In this document: positions 20,703 through 28,830 of the stretch, piece after piece
How positions within the stretch are numbered: the first letter of the stretch is position 1
Layout of the letters: each line of letters begins with the position of its first letter
Source of the DNA: CADEEV01 sp032127875
Lineage (GTDB): Bacteria > Acidobacteriota > Vicinamibacteria > Fen-336
Length of the DNA stretch: 29,418 bases
Assembly: GCA_032127875.1 (NCBI GenBank)
Contig: JAQBHI010000071.1
Coordinates: forward strand, 1-29,418
Direction: 5' to 3'
The notes under the pieces: model-generated
Databases searched by the model: none
Told to the model about the DNA's origin: nothing
Seen by the model: only the letters and a program-made list of their open reading frames with translations
Translations under genes and position numbers: made by a program

Positions 20703-21599
20703 ATGCGACTCGTGACCCGCGGCGATCTCGACGGCCTCACCTGCGCCGTCTTCATTACCTCCTGCGAGGAGATCGATGAGATCGTCCTCATCCATCCCCA
20801 GGACATCACGGACCGGCGCTTCGCCGCGACCGGTCAAGACATCCTGGCCAATCTGCCCTTTGCTCCCGGCTGCGGGAAGTGGTTTGACCACCACCTGCTG
20901 ACCGACAACAACGAGTTCCCGCGCGACGCGTTCGAGGGCCGCTACGCCCTTGCGCCCAGCGCGGCGCGCGTGGTGTACGAGTACTACGTCGGGAAGCACC
21001 CCGAGCTGCAGAAGTACGAGCAACTGCTCGCCGAGACCGACCGGCTCGACTCGGCTCAGCTCAACCTCGACGACGTGCTCGAGCCGAAGGACTACATCCT
21101 GCTCGGGCTGACGCTCGACCCGCGCACGGGCATGGGTGCCTGGCGGGACTATTTCCTGAAGTTGGTCGGGGCGCTGCAGGCGCACAGCATCGAAGCGGTG
21201 ATGGCGCTGCCCGAGGTGCAGGAGCGGGCCGCCAAGCTTCGCGAACAGGACCAGTTGTTCCGCGAGGTGACGCTGGCTAAGTCGCGCCTCGACGGCAACG
21301 TCGTGTTCACCGACTTCCGCGACGTGGAGGCGCTGCCCGTGGGCAACCGCTTTCTCGTCTACACGCTCTATCCGCAGGCGAACGTCTCGCTGCGCGTGCA
21401 CTGGGGCCCCAGCCGCCAGCACGTGGCGGCGGCGGTCGGCCACTCGATCTTCAACCGCACCAGCCGCACCAACGTGGGCCTGCTGGTCTCGAGCTTTGGC
21501 GGCGGCGGGCATCGCGGCGCGGGCACCTGCCTGTTGCCGGCCGCCGAGGCCGACGCCAAGATCGCCGAGCTCATCGCCCTGCTCAAGAAAGACGGTTAG
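20703..21599 (+). CDS. DHH/DHHA1-family phosphoesterase
   Basis: This 298-aa cytosolic protein has the DHH hydrolase layout. Motif I appears as TRGDLDGLTCAVF, a second acidic motif as HPQDITD, the eponymous DHH in KWFDHHLL, and a further metal aspartate in ETDRLDSAQ. The C-terminal DHHA1 domain ends with SFGGGGHRGAGTC, the substrate-binding glycine motif. Relatives include nano-RNases, cyclic-dinucleotide and pAp phosphatases and exopolyphosphatase-like proteins; the substrate is not evident. Motif I has GDLDG where nano-RNases usually have HxxxDGDA-type sequences, so it may be a divergent branch. The stop is 4 nt before the methionine aminopeptidase start, so the two form an operon. Confidence 0.85.
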   Translation: MRLVTRGDLDGLTCAVFITSCEEIDEIVLIHPQDITDRRFAATGQDILANLPFAPGCGKWFDHHLLTDNNEFPRDAFEGRYALAPSAARVVYEYYVGKHPELQKYEQLLAETDRLDSAQLNLDDVLEPKDYILLGLTLDPRTGMGAWRDYFLKLVGALQAHSIEAVMALPEVQERAAKLREQDQLFREVTLAKSRLDGNVVFTDFRDVEALPVGNRFLVYTLYPQANVSLRVHWGPSRQHVAAAVGHSIFNRTSRTNVGLLVSSFGGGGHRGAGTCLLPAAEADAKIAELIALLKKDG

Positions 21600-21603
21600 G
21601 GCA

Positions 21604-22485
21604 TTGCTCGAGCCTCTCCGCGAGGCGGGACGCATCGCGGCGGGGGCTCGCGGCTACGGGGCGAAGCGGATCGTGGCCGGCGCCCGGCTGCTCGAGGTGT
21701 GCGCCGCCGTCGAAGACGAGATCGTGCGCCTGGGCGGCGCCGTGGCCTTTCCGGTCCAGAGTTCGCGCAACGAGGTCGCGGCTCACTACTGCCCGGGGCC
21801 CGGCGACGAGACCCGCTACGCCGACGGCGACCTGGCGAAGCTGGATCTCGGCGTACACGTGGACGGTTGGGTAGTCGACACCGCGCTCACGGTCAACGTC
21901 GGGGACAGCCCTGCCAATGCGCGGCTCGTCGAAGCGACCGATGCAGCACTGCGAGCGGCGATCGCCGCCGCGGGGCCCGCGGTGCCGGTGAGCCGGCTAT
22001 CTGCAGAGATCGAAGCGGCCGTGAGGCGGCGCGGCCTCCAGGTCGTCCGGAACATCGGGGGGCATGGCGTGGGGCGCTGGATGGTCCACGGCCCGCCCTC
22101 CATCCCCAACACGCCCGACGCTTCCGCCAGCGTGCTCGAGGCGGGCGCCGTGATCGCAATCGAGCCCTTCGCTACCGAAGGAGCCGGGCTCGTGGCTGAG
22201 CGCGGTCGGGCCGAGGTGTTCCGGCTGGATTCCAAGCACCCCGGCGATCGCGCGGTAGCGCCCGAACTGCTCGCAGCGATGCACAGCTTCCAAGGCCTGC
22301 CCTTCTCGCGACGGCAGCTTGGCGCGTTCGCGGCCGAGGCGGTCGACGAGGCCCTGAAGGTCTTGGCGGTGGTCGGGGCGCTCGGCGCCTACGCCCCGCT
22401 CGTGGAGATCTCGGGCCGGCCGGTGGCCCAGACCGAACACACTATCGCCGTCCTGCCGGACGGCGTTGAGGTTCTGACGGCCTGA
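21604..22485 (+). CDS. map: Type II (archaeal/eukaryotic-type) methionine aminopeptidase
   Basis: The start chosen is TTG 21604, giving 293 aa, as archaeal relatives begin with the same LxEPLREAGRIAA helix. The metal site is complete: aspartates in AKLDLGVHVDGWVVDTAL, His in NIGGHGVGRW, Glu in IAIEPFATEGAG and Glu in AQTEHT. AAHYCPGPGDET and MVHGPPSIPN carry the substrate-side histidines. The roughly 60-residue helical insert between IEPFATEG and the C-terminus (LLAAMHSFQGLPFSRRQLGAFAAEA), absent from type I bacterial enzymes, marks it as type II. It would remove initiator methionine or act on special peptides. Such enzymes are uncommon in bacteria, so transfer from archaea is possible. The ribosome site is poor; coupling to the DHH gene is likely. 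Confidence 0.88.
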   Translation: MLEPLREAGRIAAGARGYGAKRIVAGARLLEVCAAVEDEIVRLGGAVAFPVQSSRNEVAAHYCPGPGDETRYADGDLAKLDLGVHVDGWVVDTALTVNVGDSPANARLVEATDAALRAAIAAAGPAVPVSRLSAEIEAAVRRRGLQVVRNIGGHGVGRWMVHGPPSIPNTPDASASVLEAGAVIAIEPFATEGAGLVAERGRAEVFRLDSKHPGDRAVAPELLAAMHSFQGLPFSRRQLGAFAAEAVDEALKVLAVVGALGAYAPLVEISGRPVAQTEHTIAVLPDGVEVLTA

Positions 22486-22491
22486 CTCCCG

Positions 22492-22698
22492 CTACTGCTC
22501 TTCTTCGGGCAGGTCGTAGGGAAGGGGCTGGGGACCGGGCACGATCCCGGCGATATCGGGATCGACACTCGCCGCGCGGTCCAGCCTCACCTTGCCGTCA
22601 TTGCGCTCGACGCGCTTCGCCGCCTTGTCACGGGCGTGCTCCTGACGCGCGATCTCTCGTTGTCTTTTTGCGAACGTCGCTCGGTTACGGTTACCCAT
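22492..22698 (-). CDS. Small basic protein of unknown function
   Basis: This 68-aa protein starts MGNRNRATFAKRQREIARQEHARDKAAKRVERNDGK (here broken into a basic helix of about 36 residues), followed by an acidic Pro-rich tail ending PYDLPEEEQ. The Arg/Lys-rich first half would suit an RNA- or ribosome-associated role; this is only a guess from composition. A TAGGAT hexamer lies 10 nt upstream of the ATG. The stop is 6 nt from the methionine aminopeptidase stop on the other strand. The family is not recognised, though similar small basic proteins occur widely in related bacteria. Confidence 0.6.
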   Translation of the reverse strand: MGNRNRATFAKRQREIARQEHARDKAAKRVERNDGKVRLDRAASVDPDIAGIVPGPQPLPYDLPEEEQ

Positions 22699-22768
22699 GT
22701 TCGGCTAAATCCTACCACGACCGGCTGGGCCGGCCAGAGCCCTCCCTGGGAGTGTGGTAGAAGGGCGC

Positions 22769-23095
22769 GTGGCCGATCGCAACGTTCGTCTCGCCTACTC
22801 GACGAGTGGCGAAAAACCCGGGTCGAAGAGCGCCCCGGAGCCTGCCCGCGAGGCCGGTAAGGGAGGCGTCCGCATCCGGCTGGACCGCCGCGCCTCGGAT
22901 CGGCTGGTCACCGTGGTTTCCGGCCTGCCGGGCCGGACGGCTGAGATCGCCGCACTCGCGACGTCCCTCAAGTCGGCGTGCGGCGCCGGCGGGACGGTCA
23001 AGGGTGGCTCTCTGGAGCTGCAGGGCGATCATCGGGAAAGGGTCGAGGCCGCACTTGGAGTGCTGGGCATCAAGTCGAAGCGGTCGGGCGGATAG
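22769..23095 (+). CDS. yciH: SUI1/eIF1-like translation factor (YciH family)
   Basis: This 108-aa protein has a variable Lys/Pro-rich N-terminus and a SUI1 fold. Diagnostic stretches are VTVVSGLPGRTAEIAALATSLKSACGAGGTVKGGSLELQGDHRERVEAALGVLGIK (several short motifs: SGLPG, CGAGGTVK, LELQGDHRERV). eIF1 relatives monitor start-codon choice, and bacterial YciH has been linked to stress-time translation control. The start chosen is GTG 22769; the sequence just before it (GGTAGAAGGGCGC) offers only a weak ribosome site. It begins a same-strand run with the SDR, hydrolase and oxidoreductase genes, 12 nt upstream of the SDR gene. Confidence 0.9.
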   Translation: MADRNVRLAYSTSGEKPGSKSAPEPAREAGKGGVRIRLDRRASDRLVTVVSGLPGRTAEIAALATSLKSACGAGGTVKGGSLELQGDHRERVEAALGVLGIKSKRSGG

Positions 23096-23107
23096 CAGGA
23101 GGCATTG

Positions 23108-23965
23108 ATGAACGATCCGTTTCGGGTTGGGCTACTCGACGGGAAGACCACGATCATCACGGGCGGCGGCACGGGCCTCGGCCGCTCGATGGCGCTGCGG
23201 CTGGCAGGCCTCGGCGCGAAGCTCGCCGTGCTGGGCAGACGCCCCGAGCCCCTGGCCGAAACCGTGAAGCGCATCGCGGACGCCGGTGGCACGGCGACGG
23301 GCGTGCCCTGCGACATTCGCGAGCCGGAGGCCGTGCGCCGCGCCTTCGATGAGGTCGAGAGTGTTCTCGGACCGGCCAACCAGCTCATCAACAACGCCGC
23401 CGGAAACTTTCTGTGCGCGTCCGAGGACCTCTCGCCGAACGCATTCAACTCGGTCGTGCAGATCGTTTTGCACGGAAGCTTTCACTGCACGATCGAGCTC
23501 GGCAAGCGGCTGATCGCGCGGCAGGCCAAGGGCGAGATCCTGTCGATCGTCACGACCTACGCGGCCACGGGCTCGGCATTCGTGCTACCTTCGGCCGCGG
23601 CCAAGGCCGGCGTGCTCGCGATGATGCGCTCGCTGGCTGTCGAGTGGGCGAGCTACGGCATCCGACTGAACGCGATAGCGCCGGGGCCCTTCCCCACCGA
23701 AGGCGCTTTCAGCCGCCTGCTGCCGGGATCCGAACTCGAGAAGCAGGCGAAGCGCCGGGTTCCTTCTCGCCGTTTCGGTGAGCACTCCGAGCTCACGAAC
23801 CTGATCGCCTACCTGATGAGCGACGCGAGCCCCTACCAGACCGGCGACCTGGTCACGATCGACGGCGCCGAAGCGCTGTTCTCCGGCCAGCAGTTCGCGT
23901 GCTTCGCCCACCTGGATCGGGCGATGGCGAAGGAGATGATGGCGTCGCTCAAGCCGAAGAAGTGA
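23108..23965 (+). CDS. 2,4-dienoyl-CoA reductase-like short-chain dehydrogenase
   Basis: This 285-aa enzyme starts at ATG 23108 with AGGAGG 5 nt upstream. The NADP-binding Rossmann motif is GGGTGLGRSMA, with basic residues GRRPE after the second strand. The ordinary YxxxK pair is absent; instead TTYAATGSAFVLPSAAAK places Tyr, Ser (+11) and Lys (+15) as in mitochondrial DECR1, and NNAAGNF supplies its asparagine. So it probably reduces 2,4-dienoyl-CoA in breakdown of unsaturated fatty acids. The C-terminus ends MASLKPKK. The stop overlaps the next start (GTGA, 23962-23965). No acyl-CoA dehydrogenase is in the window to confirm the pathway. Confidence 0.88.
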   Translation: MNDPFRVGLLDGKTTIITGGGTGLGRSMALRLAGLGAKLAVLGRRPEPLAETVKRIADAGGTATGVPCDIREPEAVRRAFDEVESVLGPANQLINNAAGNFLCASEDLSPNAFNSVVQIVLHGSFHCTIELGKRLIARQAKGEILSIVTTYAATGSAFVLPSAAAKAGVLAMMRSLAVEWASYGIRLNAIAPGPFPTEGAFSRLLPGSELEKQAKRRVPSRRFGEHSELTNLIAYLMSDASPYQTGDLVTIDGAEALFSGQQFACFAHLDRAMAKEMMASLKPKK

Positions 23966-24774
23966 CCGAGCCACAACCCACCAGCGATCCGGCTGTGCAA
24001 TCCCTGACGCTTCCGCACGGGCCGCTCACGTTCGCCGACGAAGGCCCCAGGCAGGCGCCGGCCCTGCTCGCAGTCCACGGGATTCCCGGGTCGCTGCGCG
24101 ACTTTCGCTACCTGGCCCCGCAGCTCTCCGCCCACGTCCGCCTGGTGCGCGTCGACCTTCCGGGCTTTGGCGGCAGCGCGCCGCTCGCGGATGCCATCAC
24201 CAGCCTGGCCGGCCGCGGCCGCGTGCTGCTCGCCCTCGCCGACCACCTGGGACTCGAGCGCTTCGCCGTACTCGGCCATTCGATGGGGGGCGGCACCGCG
24301 CTGATGCTAGCTGCAGCTCAGCCCTCGCGCGCGAGCGGCCTCGTGCTCCTGGCCAGCGTCGGTCTCCGGCCGCATCGAGGCCTCAGCATGAGCGCGCGCC
24401 GCTTCCGGATGCTGGGCCAGGCCTTCGGCATCCCCGTCCTCAAGCAGGCGCTGCTGCCGATGGCGCGCGAACGCTACGAGCGCCGCCGCTTTCCGGGCGC
24501 CGAGGAGATGGACGCCAGGGCCTTCGCGGTTCACTTCAGGGCAATCGGGGCCGTCGATTTCAGGCAACTCCAGAGCGCCGCGCGAAACCCGCTGCCCCAG
24601 ACGCTGATCGCCTGGGCGCAGGACGATCACATGGTGGAGAACGAGATTCCCGAGGAGCTGGCACGAGCGCTGCCCGCCGCCAGAACCCTGGTCTTCGAGG
24701 ACGGCGGCCACAACATCCAGAAGACGCATGCCGTAGAACTGGCCACGGCGATTCGTGAGACGCTCGGCGCTTGA
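23962..24774 (+). CDS. Alpha/beta-hydrolase fold enzyme
   Basis: This 270-aa cytosolic hydrolase has start GTG 23962, overlapping the SDR stop by 4 nt. The oxyanion motif is LLAVHGIPGSLRDFRYL, the nucleophile elbow GHSMGGGTALML, the acid probably Asp in WAQDDHMVENEIP and the histidine in FEDGGHNIQKTH. The triad is therefore complete. The cap region (SMSARRFRMLGQAFGIPVLKQALLPMARERYERRRF) is helical and basic. Esterase, lipase-like or C-C hydrolase activity are all possible. Its stop overlaps the following ATG by one base (TGATG), giving a three-gene translationally coupled set. Confidence 0.88.
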   Translation: MTEPQPTSDPAVQSLTLPHGPLTFADEGPRQAPALLAVHGIPGSLRDFRYLAPQLSAHVRLVRVDLPGFGGSAPLADAITSLAGRGRVLLALADHLGLERFAVLGHSMGGGTALMLAAAQPSRASGLVLLASVGLRPHRGLSMSARRFRMLGQAFGIPVLKQALLPMARERYERRRFPGAEEMDARAFAVHFRAIGAVDFRQLQSAARNPLPQTLIAWAQDDHMVENEIPEELARALPAARTLVFEDGGHNIQKTHAVELATAIRETLGA

Positions 24775-26057
24775 TGGGGCTCTCGGAAACGCCGTACTGG
24801 TGGGCGGGCGTGATGGAGACGGATCCGTCGCGCGAGATTCGGCCGTTGCCGGGGCGGGCCGATGTCGCGATTCTGGGTGCGGGCTACACGGGGCTATCAG
24901 CGGCACGCACGCTGGCGAACGGCGGGGCCACGGTCGTCGTGCTCGAGAAGCAAACCCTCGGCTGGGGCGCCAGCTCTCGCAATGGCGGACAGGTCCTCAC
25001 CGGCATGAAGCTCGGCCCCGACACGCTGCTAGCGCGTTTCGGTCGAGAGCGAGCGAGGGCGCTCTACCAATCCTCCCTCGACGCCATCGACTTCGTGGAA
25101 CGACTCGTGGCCGACGAGCAGATCGATTGCGGCTTCCGGCGTGCCGGTCATCTCCAGGCCGCCTGCAAACGGTCGCACTTCGAGCACTTCAAACAGGAGC
25201 AGGAGCTGCTCGAGCGCGAGTTCGGCCACCGGGTCCGGCTGATCCCTCGCTCGGAGCTGCGCGCGGAGCTCGGCAGCGACTACTACCACGGCGCGCTGCT
25301 CGACGAGCGCAGCGCAGCGCTGCAGCCGGCCAAGTACGTGCGTGGCCTGGCGGCCGCGGCCGAACGAGCCGGAGCCACGCTTCACGAGCAGACACCGGTG
25401 CTGCGGATCGTGCCGCAGACGGGCGGCTTCTGCGTCGAGACGAACCGCGGGACGTTCGCGGCAAAGGACGTCCTGGTCGCGACCAACGGCTATACCGACA
25501 CTGCCACGCCGCGGCTCCGGCGCCGCATCATCCCCGTGGGCTCCTACATCATCGCGACCGAGCCGCTTGGTGAAGCGCGCGCGGCGGCACTGTTACCGCG
25601 CTCGCGGGTGGTCTTCGACACGAAGAACTTCCTGTTCTATTTCCGCCTCTCCGACGATCATCGGCTACTGTTCGGCGGGCGCGCGCAGTTCACGCTCTCG
25701 AATTCGTCGAGCACGCGCACGAGCGCCGAGATCCTGCGGCGTGGGATGATCCAGGTGTTCCCCGAACTTGCGCAGGTCGCGGTCGAGTTCGCCTGGAGCG
25801 GCAACGTCGGCTTCACGATGGACCTGACGCCGCACGCAGGCCGTCTCGGAGGCCTGCACTACGCGATGGGCTACTGCGCCCACGGCGTCGGGCTCGCGAG
25901 CCTGCTTGGCGACGCGATGGCCGACCTGCTGCTGGGACGGCCCGACCGAAACCCGCTCCGTGACCTCCCGTTCCGCGCCGTTCCGCTCTACGACGGACGG
26001 CCTTGGTTCCTGCCGCTCGCCGGGTTGTGGTACAGGCTCCGCGATTGGGTCCAGTAG
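24774..26057 (+). CDS. FAD-dependent oxidoreductase of the DAO family (PuuB-like)
   Basis: This 427-aa enzyme begins MGLSETPYWWAGV. The FAD ADP-binding motif is DVAILGAGYTGLSAARTLA, with Glu ending the second strand (VVVLEKQTLGWGASSRNGGQV). The WGASSRNGG stretch is typical of gamma-glutamylputrescine oxidase and related amine oxidases. The C-terminal GNVGFTMDLTPHAGRLGGLHYAMGYCAHGVGLA is the second FAD-contact region. It would oxidise an amine or amino acid, passing electrons to O2 or a quinone. No other putrescine-pathway gene is present, so the substrate is open. Length and motifs are complete. A downstream terminator is not evident in the 103-bp spacer. Confidence 0.9.
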   Translation: MGLSETPYWWAGVMETDPSREIRPLPGRADVAILGAGYTGLSAARTLANGGATVVVLEKQTLGWGASSRNGGQVLTGMKLGPDTLLARFGRERARALYQSSLDAIDFVERLVADEQIDCGFRRAGHLQAACKRSHFEHFKQEQELLEREFGHRVRLIPRSELRAELGSDYYHGALLDERSAALQPAKYVRGLAAAAERAGATLHEQTPVLRIVPQTGGFCVETNRGTFAAKDVLVATNGYTDTATPRLRRRIIPVGSYIIATEPLGEARAAALLPRSRVVFDTKNFLFYFRLSDDHRLLFGGRAQFTLSNSSSTRTSAEILRRGMIQVFPELAQVAVEFAWSGNVGFTMDLTPHAGRLGGLHYAMGYCAHGVGLASLLGDAMADLLLGRPDRNPLRDLPFRAVPLYDGRPWFLPLAGLWYRLRDWVQ

Positions 26058-26160
26058 CGCCGCAGGGCACGCTCGGCCCTGACCGCCTCGGCCCGCCGCC
26101 GTGGTACAACAGGGCTCGACCAAGCTCGAATCGGCCGTTCCAGTCCTAGCGAGGCCTGCC

Positions 26161-26360
26161 ATGATCGGCGAGACGCTCTCCCACTACCGGATCCTGAGGA
26201 AGCTCGGGGGCGGCGGGATGGGTGTGGTGTACGAGGCGGAGGACCTGAGCCTGCGCCGCCACGTGGCCCTGAGGCTGCTACCCGACGAACTCGTGAGCGA
26301 CGTCCATGCGCGCGAGGGCTTCCAGCGCGAGGCTCGCGCCGCCTCGGCCCTCGACCACCC
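26161..26360 (+). pseudogene. Ser/Thr kinase N-terminal fragment
   Basis: From ATG 26161 (GAGG 7 nt upstream) the frame reads MIGETLSHYRILRKLGGGGMGVVYEAED, then RHVALRLLPDEL and FQREARAASALDHP, the first 65 or so residues of a Hanks-type kinase. The invariant ATP-binding lysine is arginine (VALRLL instead of VALKxL). Kinase similarity stops sharply at about 26360, exactly where the next codons would be Asn-Ile-Val, and glucoamylase-like sequence begins. No HRD or DFG motif follows anywhere. This is a truncated, inactive remnant joined to foreign coding sequence. Confidence 0.8.
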
Positions 26361-26896
<536 letters not shown>

Positions 26897-26921
26897 CACG
26901 CCGTTCGCGAAAGACCCGGGC

Positions 26922-27851
26922 GTGACTCCGGCCCGCGCCCCGGCAGCGATGGACGCCAGCCTGAAGCGGCCCGCGGACGCGCCCGAAAGGCGCGCCCGCC
27001 CGCGGATCCCGGTTGCCCGCCGCGCGCCATCCGTCCCCTTGACGCTCGCCAGCGTCGCGCTGCTGGTCCTGTCGGTTGGCTACATCGACTACCTTTCGGG
27101 CACGGAGATCCGCGCCTTCCCCCTCTACTTCGTGCCCCTGGCGCTCGGCTCGCTCCGGCTCGGGCGCGCCGCAGGCCTGGGCACCGCAGTGCTCTGCGGC
27201 GCGACCTGGCTGCTCTCGAACCGCCTGGCGGGCATGAGCTTCTCCTCCCCAGCGGTCGCCTACGTCAACAGCGCGGTGATGCTGGGCACCTTCGTCGTCG
27301 TTTCCCTGCTGCTCACGACCCACCGCGCCCGGCTCGAGCAGGAGCGCCGCCTCAGCCGCCACGACAGCTTGACAGGCGTCGCGAACCCGCGGGGCTTCTA
27401 CGAGCTAGCCGCCGCCGAGCTGGCGCGCTGCCAGCGCTATGGCCACCCCCTGTCGCTCGCTTACATCGACGTCGACGACTTCAAGCAGGTCAACGACCGA
27501 GACGGCCACACGGCGGGAGACGCGCTGCTGCAGGCGCTGGGCGAGAGTTTGCGCCAGGCGATCCGTACGAGCGACATCGCCGGCCGCCTGGGTGGCGACG
27601 AGTTCGCGATCCTGCTGCCCGAGACGGGTCCCGAAACGGCGCTGGCCGCCCTCGAGAGGCTCAAGGCCCGGCTCGACCGCGCGCTGGCCGAGCGCAGCGC
27701 AGGGGTCACGATCAGCATCGGCGCGGTCGCGTTCCAGGAGGCGCCCGCCGCACTCGATGCGATCGTGCGCCAGGCGGACGACGTGATGTACGACGTCAAG
27801 CGTTCGGGCAAGAACGCGATCCGCTGCGAGGTCGTGGCCGGGGCCCGCTGA
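26922..27851 (+). CDS. Membrane-bound diguanylate cyclase (GGDEF)
   Basis: This 309-aa protein starts at GTG 26922 (ATG 26949 is an alternative; neither has a good ribosome site). An Arg/Pro-rich N-terminus precedes about four hydrophobic segments between residues 38 and 133 (LTLASVALLVLSVGYIDYL, FPLYFVPLALGSLRL, GLGTAVLCGATWLLSN, AVMLGTFVVVSLLLTT). The GGDEF domain begins at SRHDSLTGVANPRGFYE, with the metal and substrate motif YIDVDDFKQVND and the active loop GGDEF at 224-228. RTSD (215-218), exactly five residues before it, is an intact inhibitory I-site. The enzyme should make cyclic di-GMP with product feedback. A PilZ protein at 14523 is a possible effector. Confidence 0.94.
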   Translation: MTPARAPAAMDASLKRPADAPERRARPRIPVARRAPSVPLTLASVALLVLSVGYIDYLSGTEIRAFPLYFVPLALGSLRLGRAAGLGTAVLCGATWLLSNRLAGMSFSSPAVAYVNSAVMLGTFVVVSLLLTTHRARLEQERRLSRHDSLTGVANPRGFYELAAAELARCQRYGHPLSLAYIDVDDFKQVNDRDGHTAGDALLQALGESLRQAIRTSDIAGRLGGDEFAILLPETGPETALAALERLKARLDRALAERSAGVTISIGAVAFQEAPAALDAIVRQADDVMYDVKRSGKNAIRCEVVAGAR

Positions 27852-28206
27852 TACCGAAGCCGCGTCCCCCGAGCGCAAAGGCGAGCAATCTGACGGTCGG
27901 TCCCGAGGGCCGGCGCCCGCCGCTTTTCGCGCAAGCGCGTAGCCTACCTGCGCGATGATGGCCTGTAGCACGACGGCGCGTCACGGCAGTCCGGCGACTG
28001 AGCAGCAACGTCGGCGTCTCCATTCATGGTTCGATGAGAATAGGAAAATGTCAGCGGTGATCTGCAGCCCTCGCCAGAGGAGATGGCCTCTATTCATCAC
28101 TAGTCGCATGAGCAATGCTTCATTGCCAGCTCGGCCAAGACTGACGTCCGATGCGAACCGGTCCGGATAACCGTCCAGCACACCAGTCGCCACTTGGGGG
28201 CACGTC
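27852..28206. other. Spacer without a recognisable gene, locally less GC-rich
   Basis: These 355 bases hold no frame that resembles a known protein on either strand. Bases 28015-28150 are clearly more AT-rich than the rest of the window (for example GATGAGAATAGGAAAATG), and short open frames there show no normal codon bias. This could be eroded coding DNA or a small foreign insertion. No terminal repeats, attachment site or transposase fragment was seen. Confidence 0.5.
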
Positions 28207-28435
28207 ATGAGAGATTCGACGATCTCCCTGGAGAATCGACCCGGCGCTCTCGCCGACATGGAGAGGCTTTGGGTCGAGCCGGGGTGAGTGTCGAGGACGC
28301 AACCGCTGCGCGCCAGGCGCTGGAAGCCCTGGCATCCACGTCCTCGCGGAGCAGGAAGTGCTCGTTCAGCGATTGAAGCAGAATGCGCCCGGTCAACTCG
28401 GTTTGCTCACGCGCCGGATGGCCGAAGCTGGCGTC
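28207..28435 (+). pseudogene. ACT-domain protein remnant, frameshifted
   Basis: ATG 28207 opens MRDSTISLENRPGALADMERLWVEPG, the start of a small ACT-domain protein (pattern ISLENRPGALAxM), ending at TGA 28285-28287. The match continues in a second frame with AGVSVEDATAARQALEALA (28275-28333) and in a third with IHVLAEQEVLVQRLKQNAPG and QLGLLTRRMAEAGV (28334-28435). The order is right for a two-ACT-unit protein, but part between LADM and AGVSVE is missing and two frame changes interrupt it. ACT domains bind small ligands such as amino acids. At 28435 the sequence switches directly to a methyltransferase. Confidence 0.78.
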
Positions 28436-28830
28436 ATGCTCGCGATCGCACGTCGCGAATGCCCGGAAGGCATCTTCGAGCTGGCGGACCTGAGAGACCT
28501 GCCGAAAACCGGTACGTTCGACGCCGTTTTGGCCTCTTTCTGCATCGTGCATCTCTCCAATGACGAAGCGACGGCCTTCCTGCCGGGGTTGCCGGAGCGG
28601 ATGAGGCCGGGCGCGATCCTCCACGTGAGCTTCATGGAGGGCACACAGGCGAGCTGGTCCGCGAGCAGCTTCTCCAGCAACCCCTCTTCTACAACTACTT
28701 CGAGACGGGCTGGGTGAGGTATCTGCTGACGGCAGCCGGCCTCGACGAGATCTCGAGCTCCACGCTTCCCTACCCAGAAACAGACGGCTCGACGACGACC
28801 GACGTTTTCCTGGAGTTCCGGAGACCATAA
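28436..28830 (+). pseudogene. SAM-dependent methyltransferase remnant, 5'-truncated and frameshifted
   Basis: In frame with the last ACT piece, the sequence becomes MLAIARRECPEGIFELADLRDLP and FDAVLASFCIVHLSNDEA and RMRPGAILHVSFMEG, which are motifs II-III and the post-motif region of a class I methyltransferase. Motif I (the glycine-rich SAM loop) is absent. At about 28640-28652 (GGCACACAGGCGAG) the frame slips by one, and the rest reads GELVREQLLQQPLFYNYFE, WVRYLLTAAGLDEI and TTTDVFLEFRRP in another frame to TAA 28828-28830. It cannot bind SAM as it stands. The next gene starts on the base after the TAA. Confidence 0.82.

Noticed and set aside
28207..28717. A new ACT-methyltransferase fusion regulator
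   Set aside because: The joint is in frame, but the ACT part is frameshifted upstream and the methyltransferase lacks its SAM loop and is frameshifted downstream.
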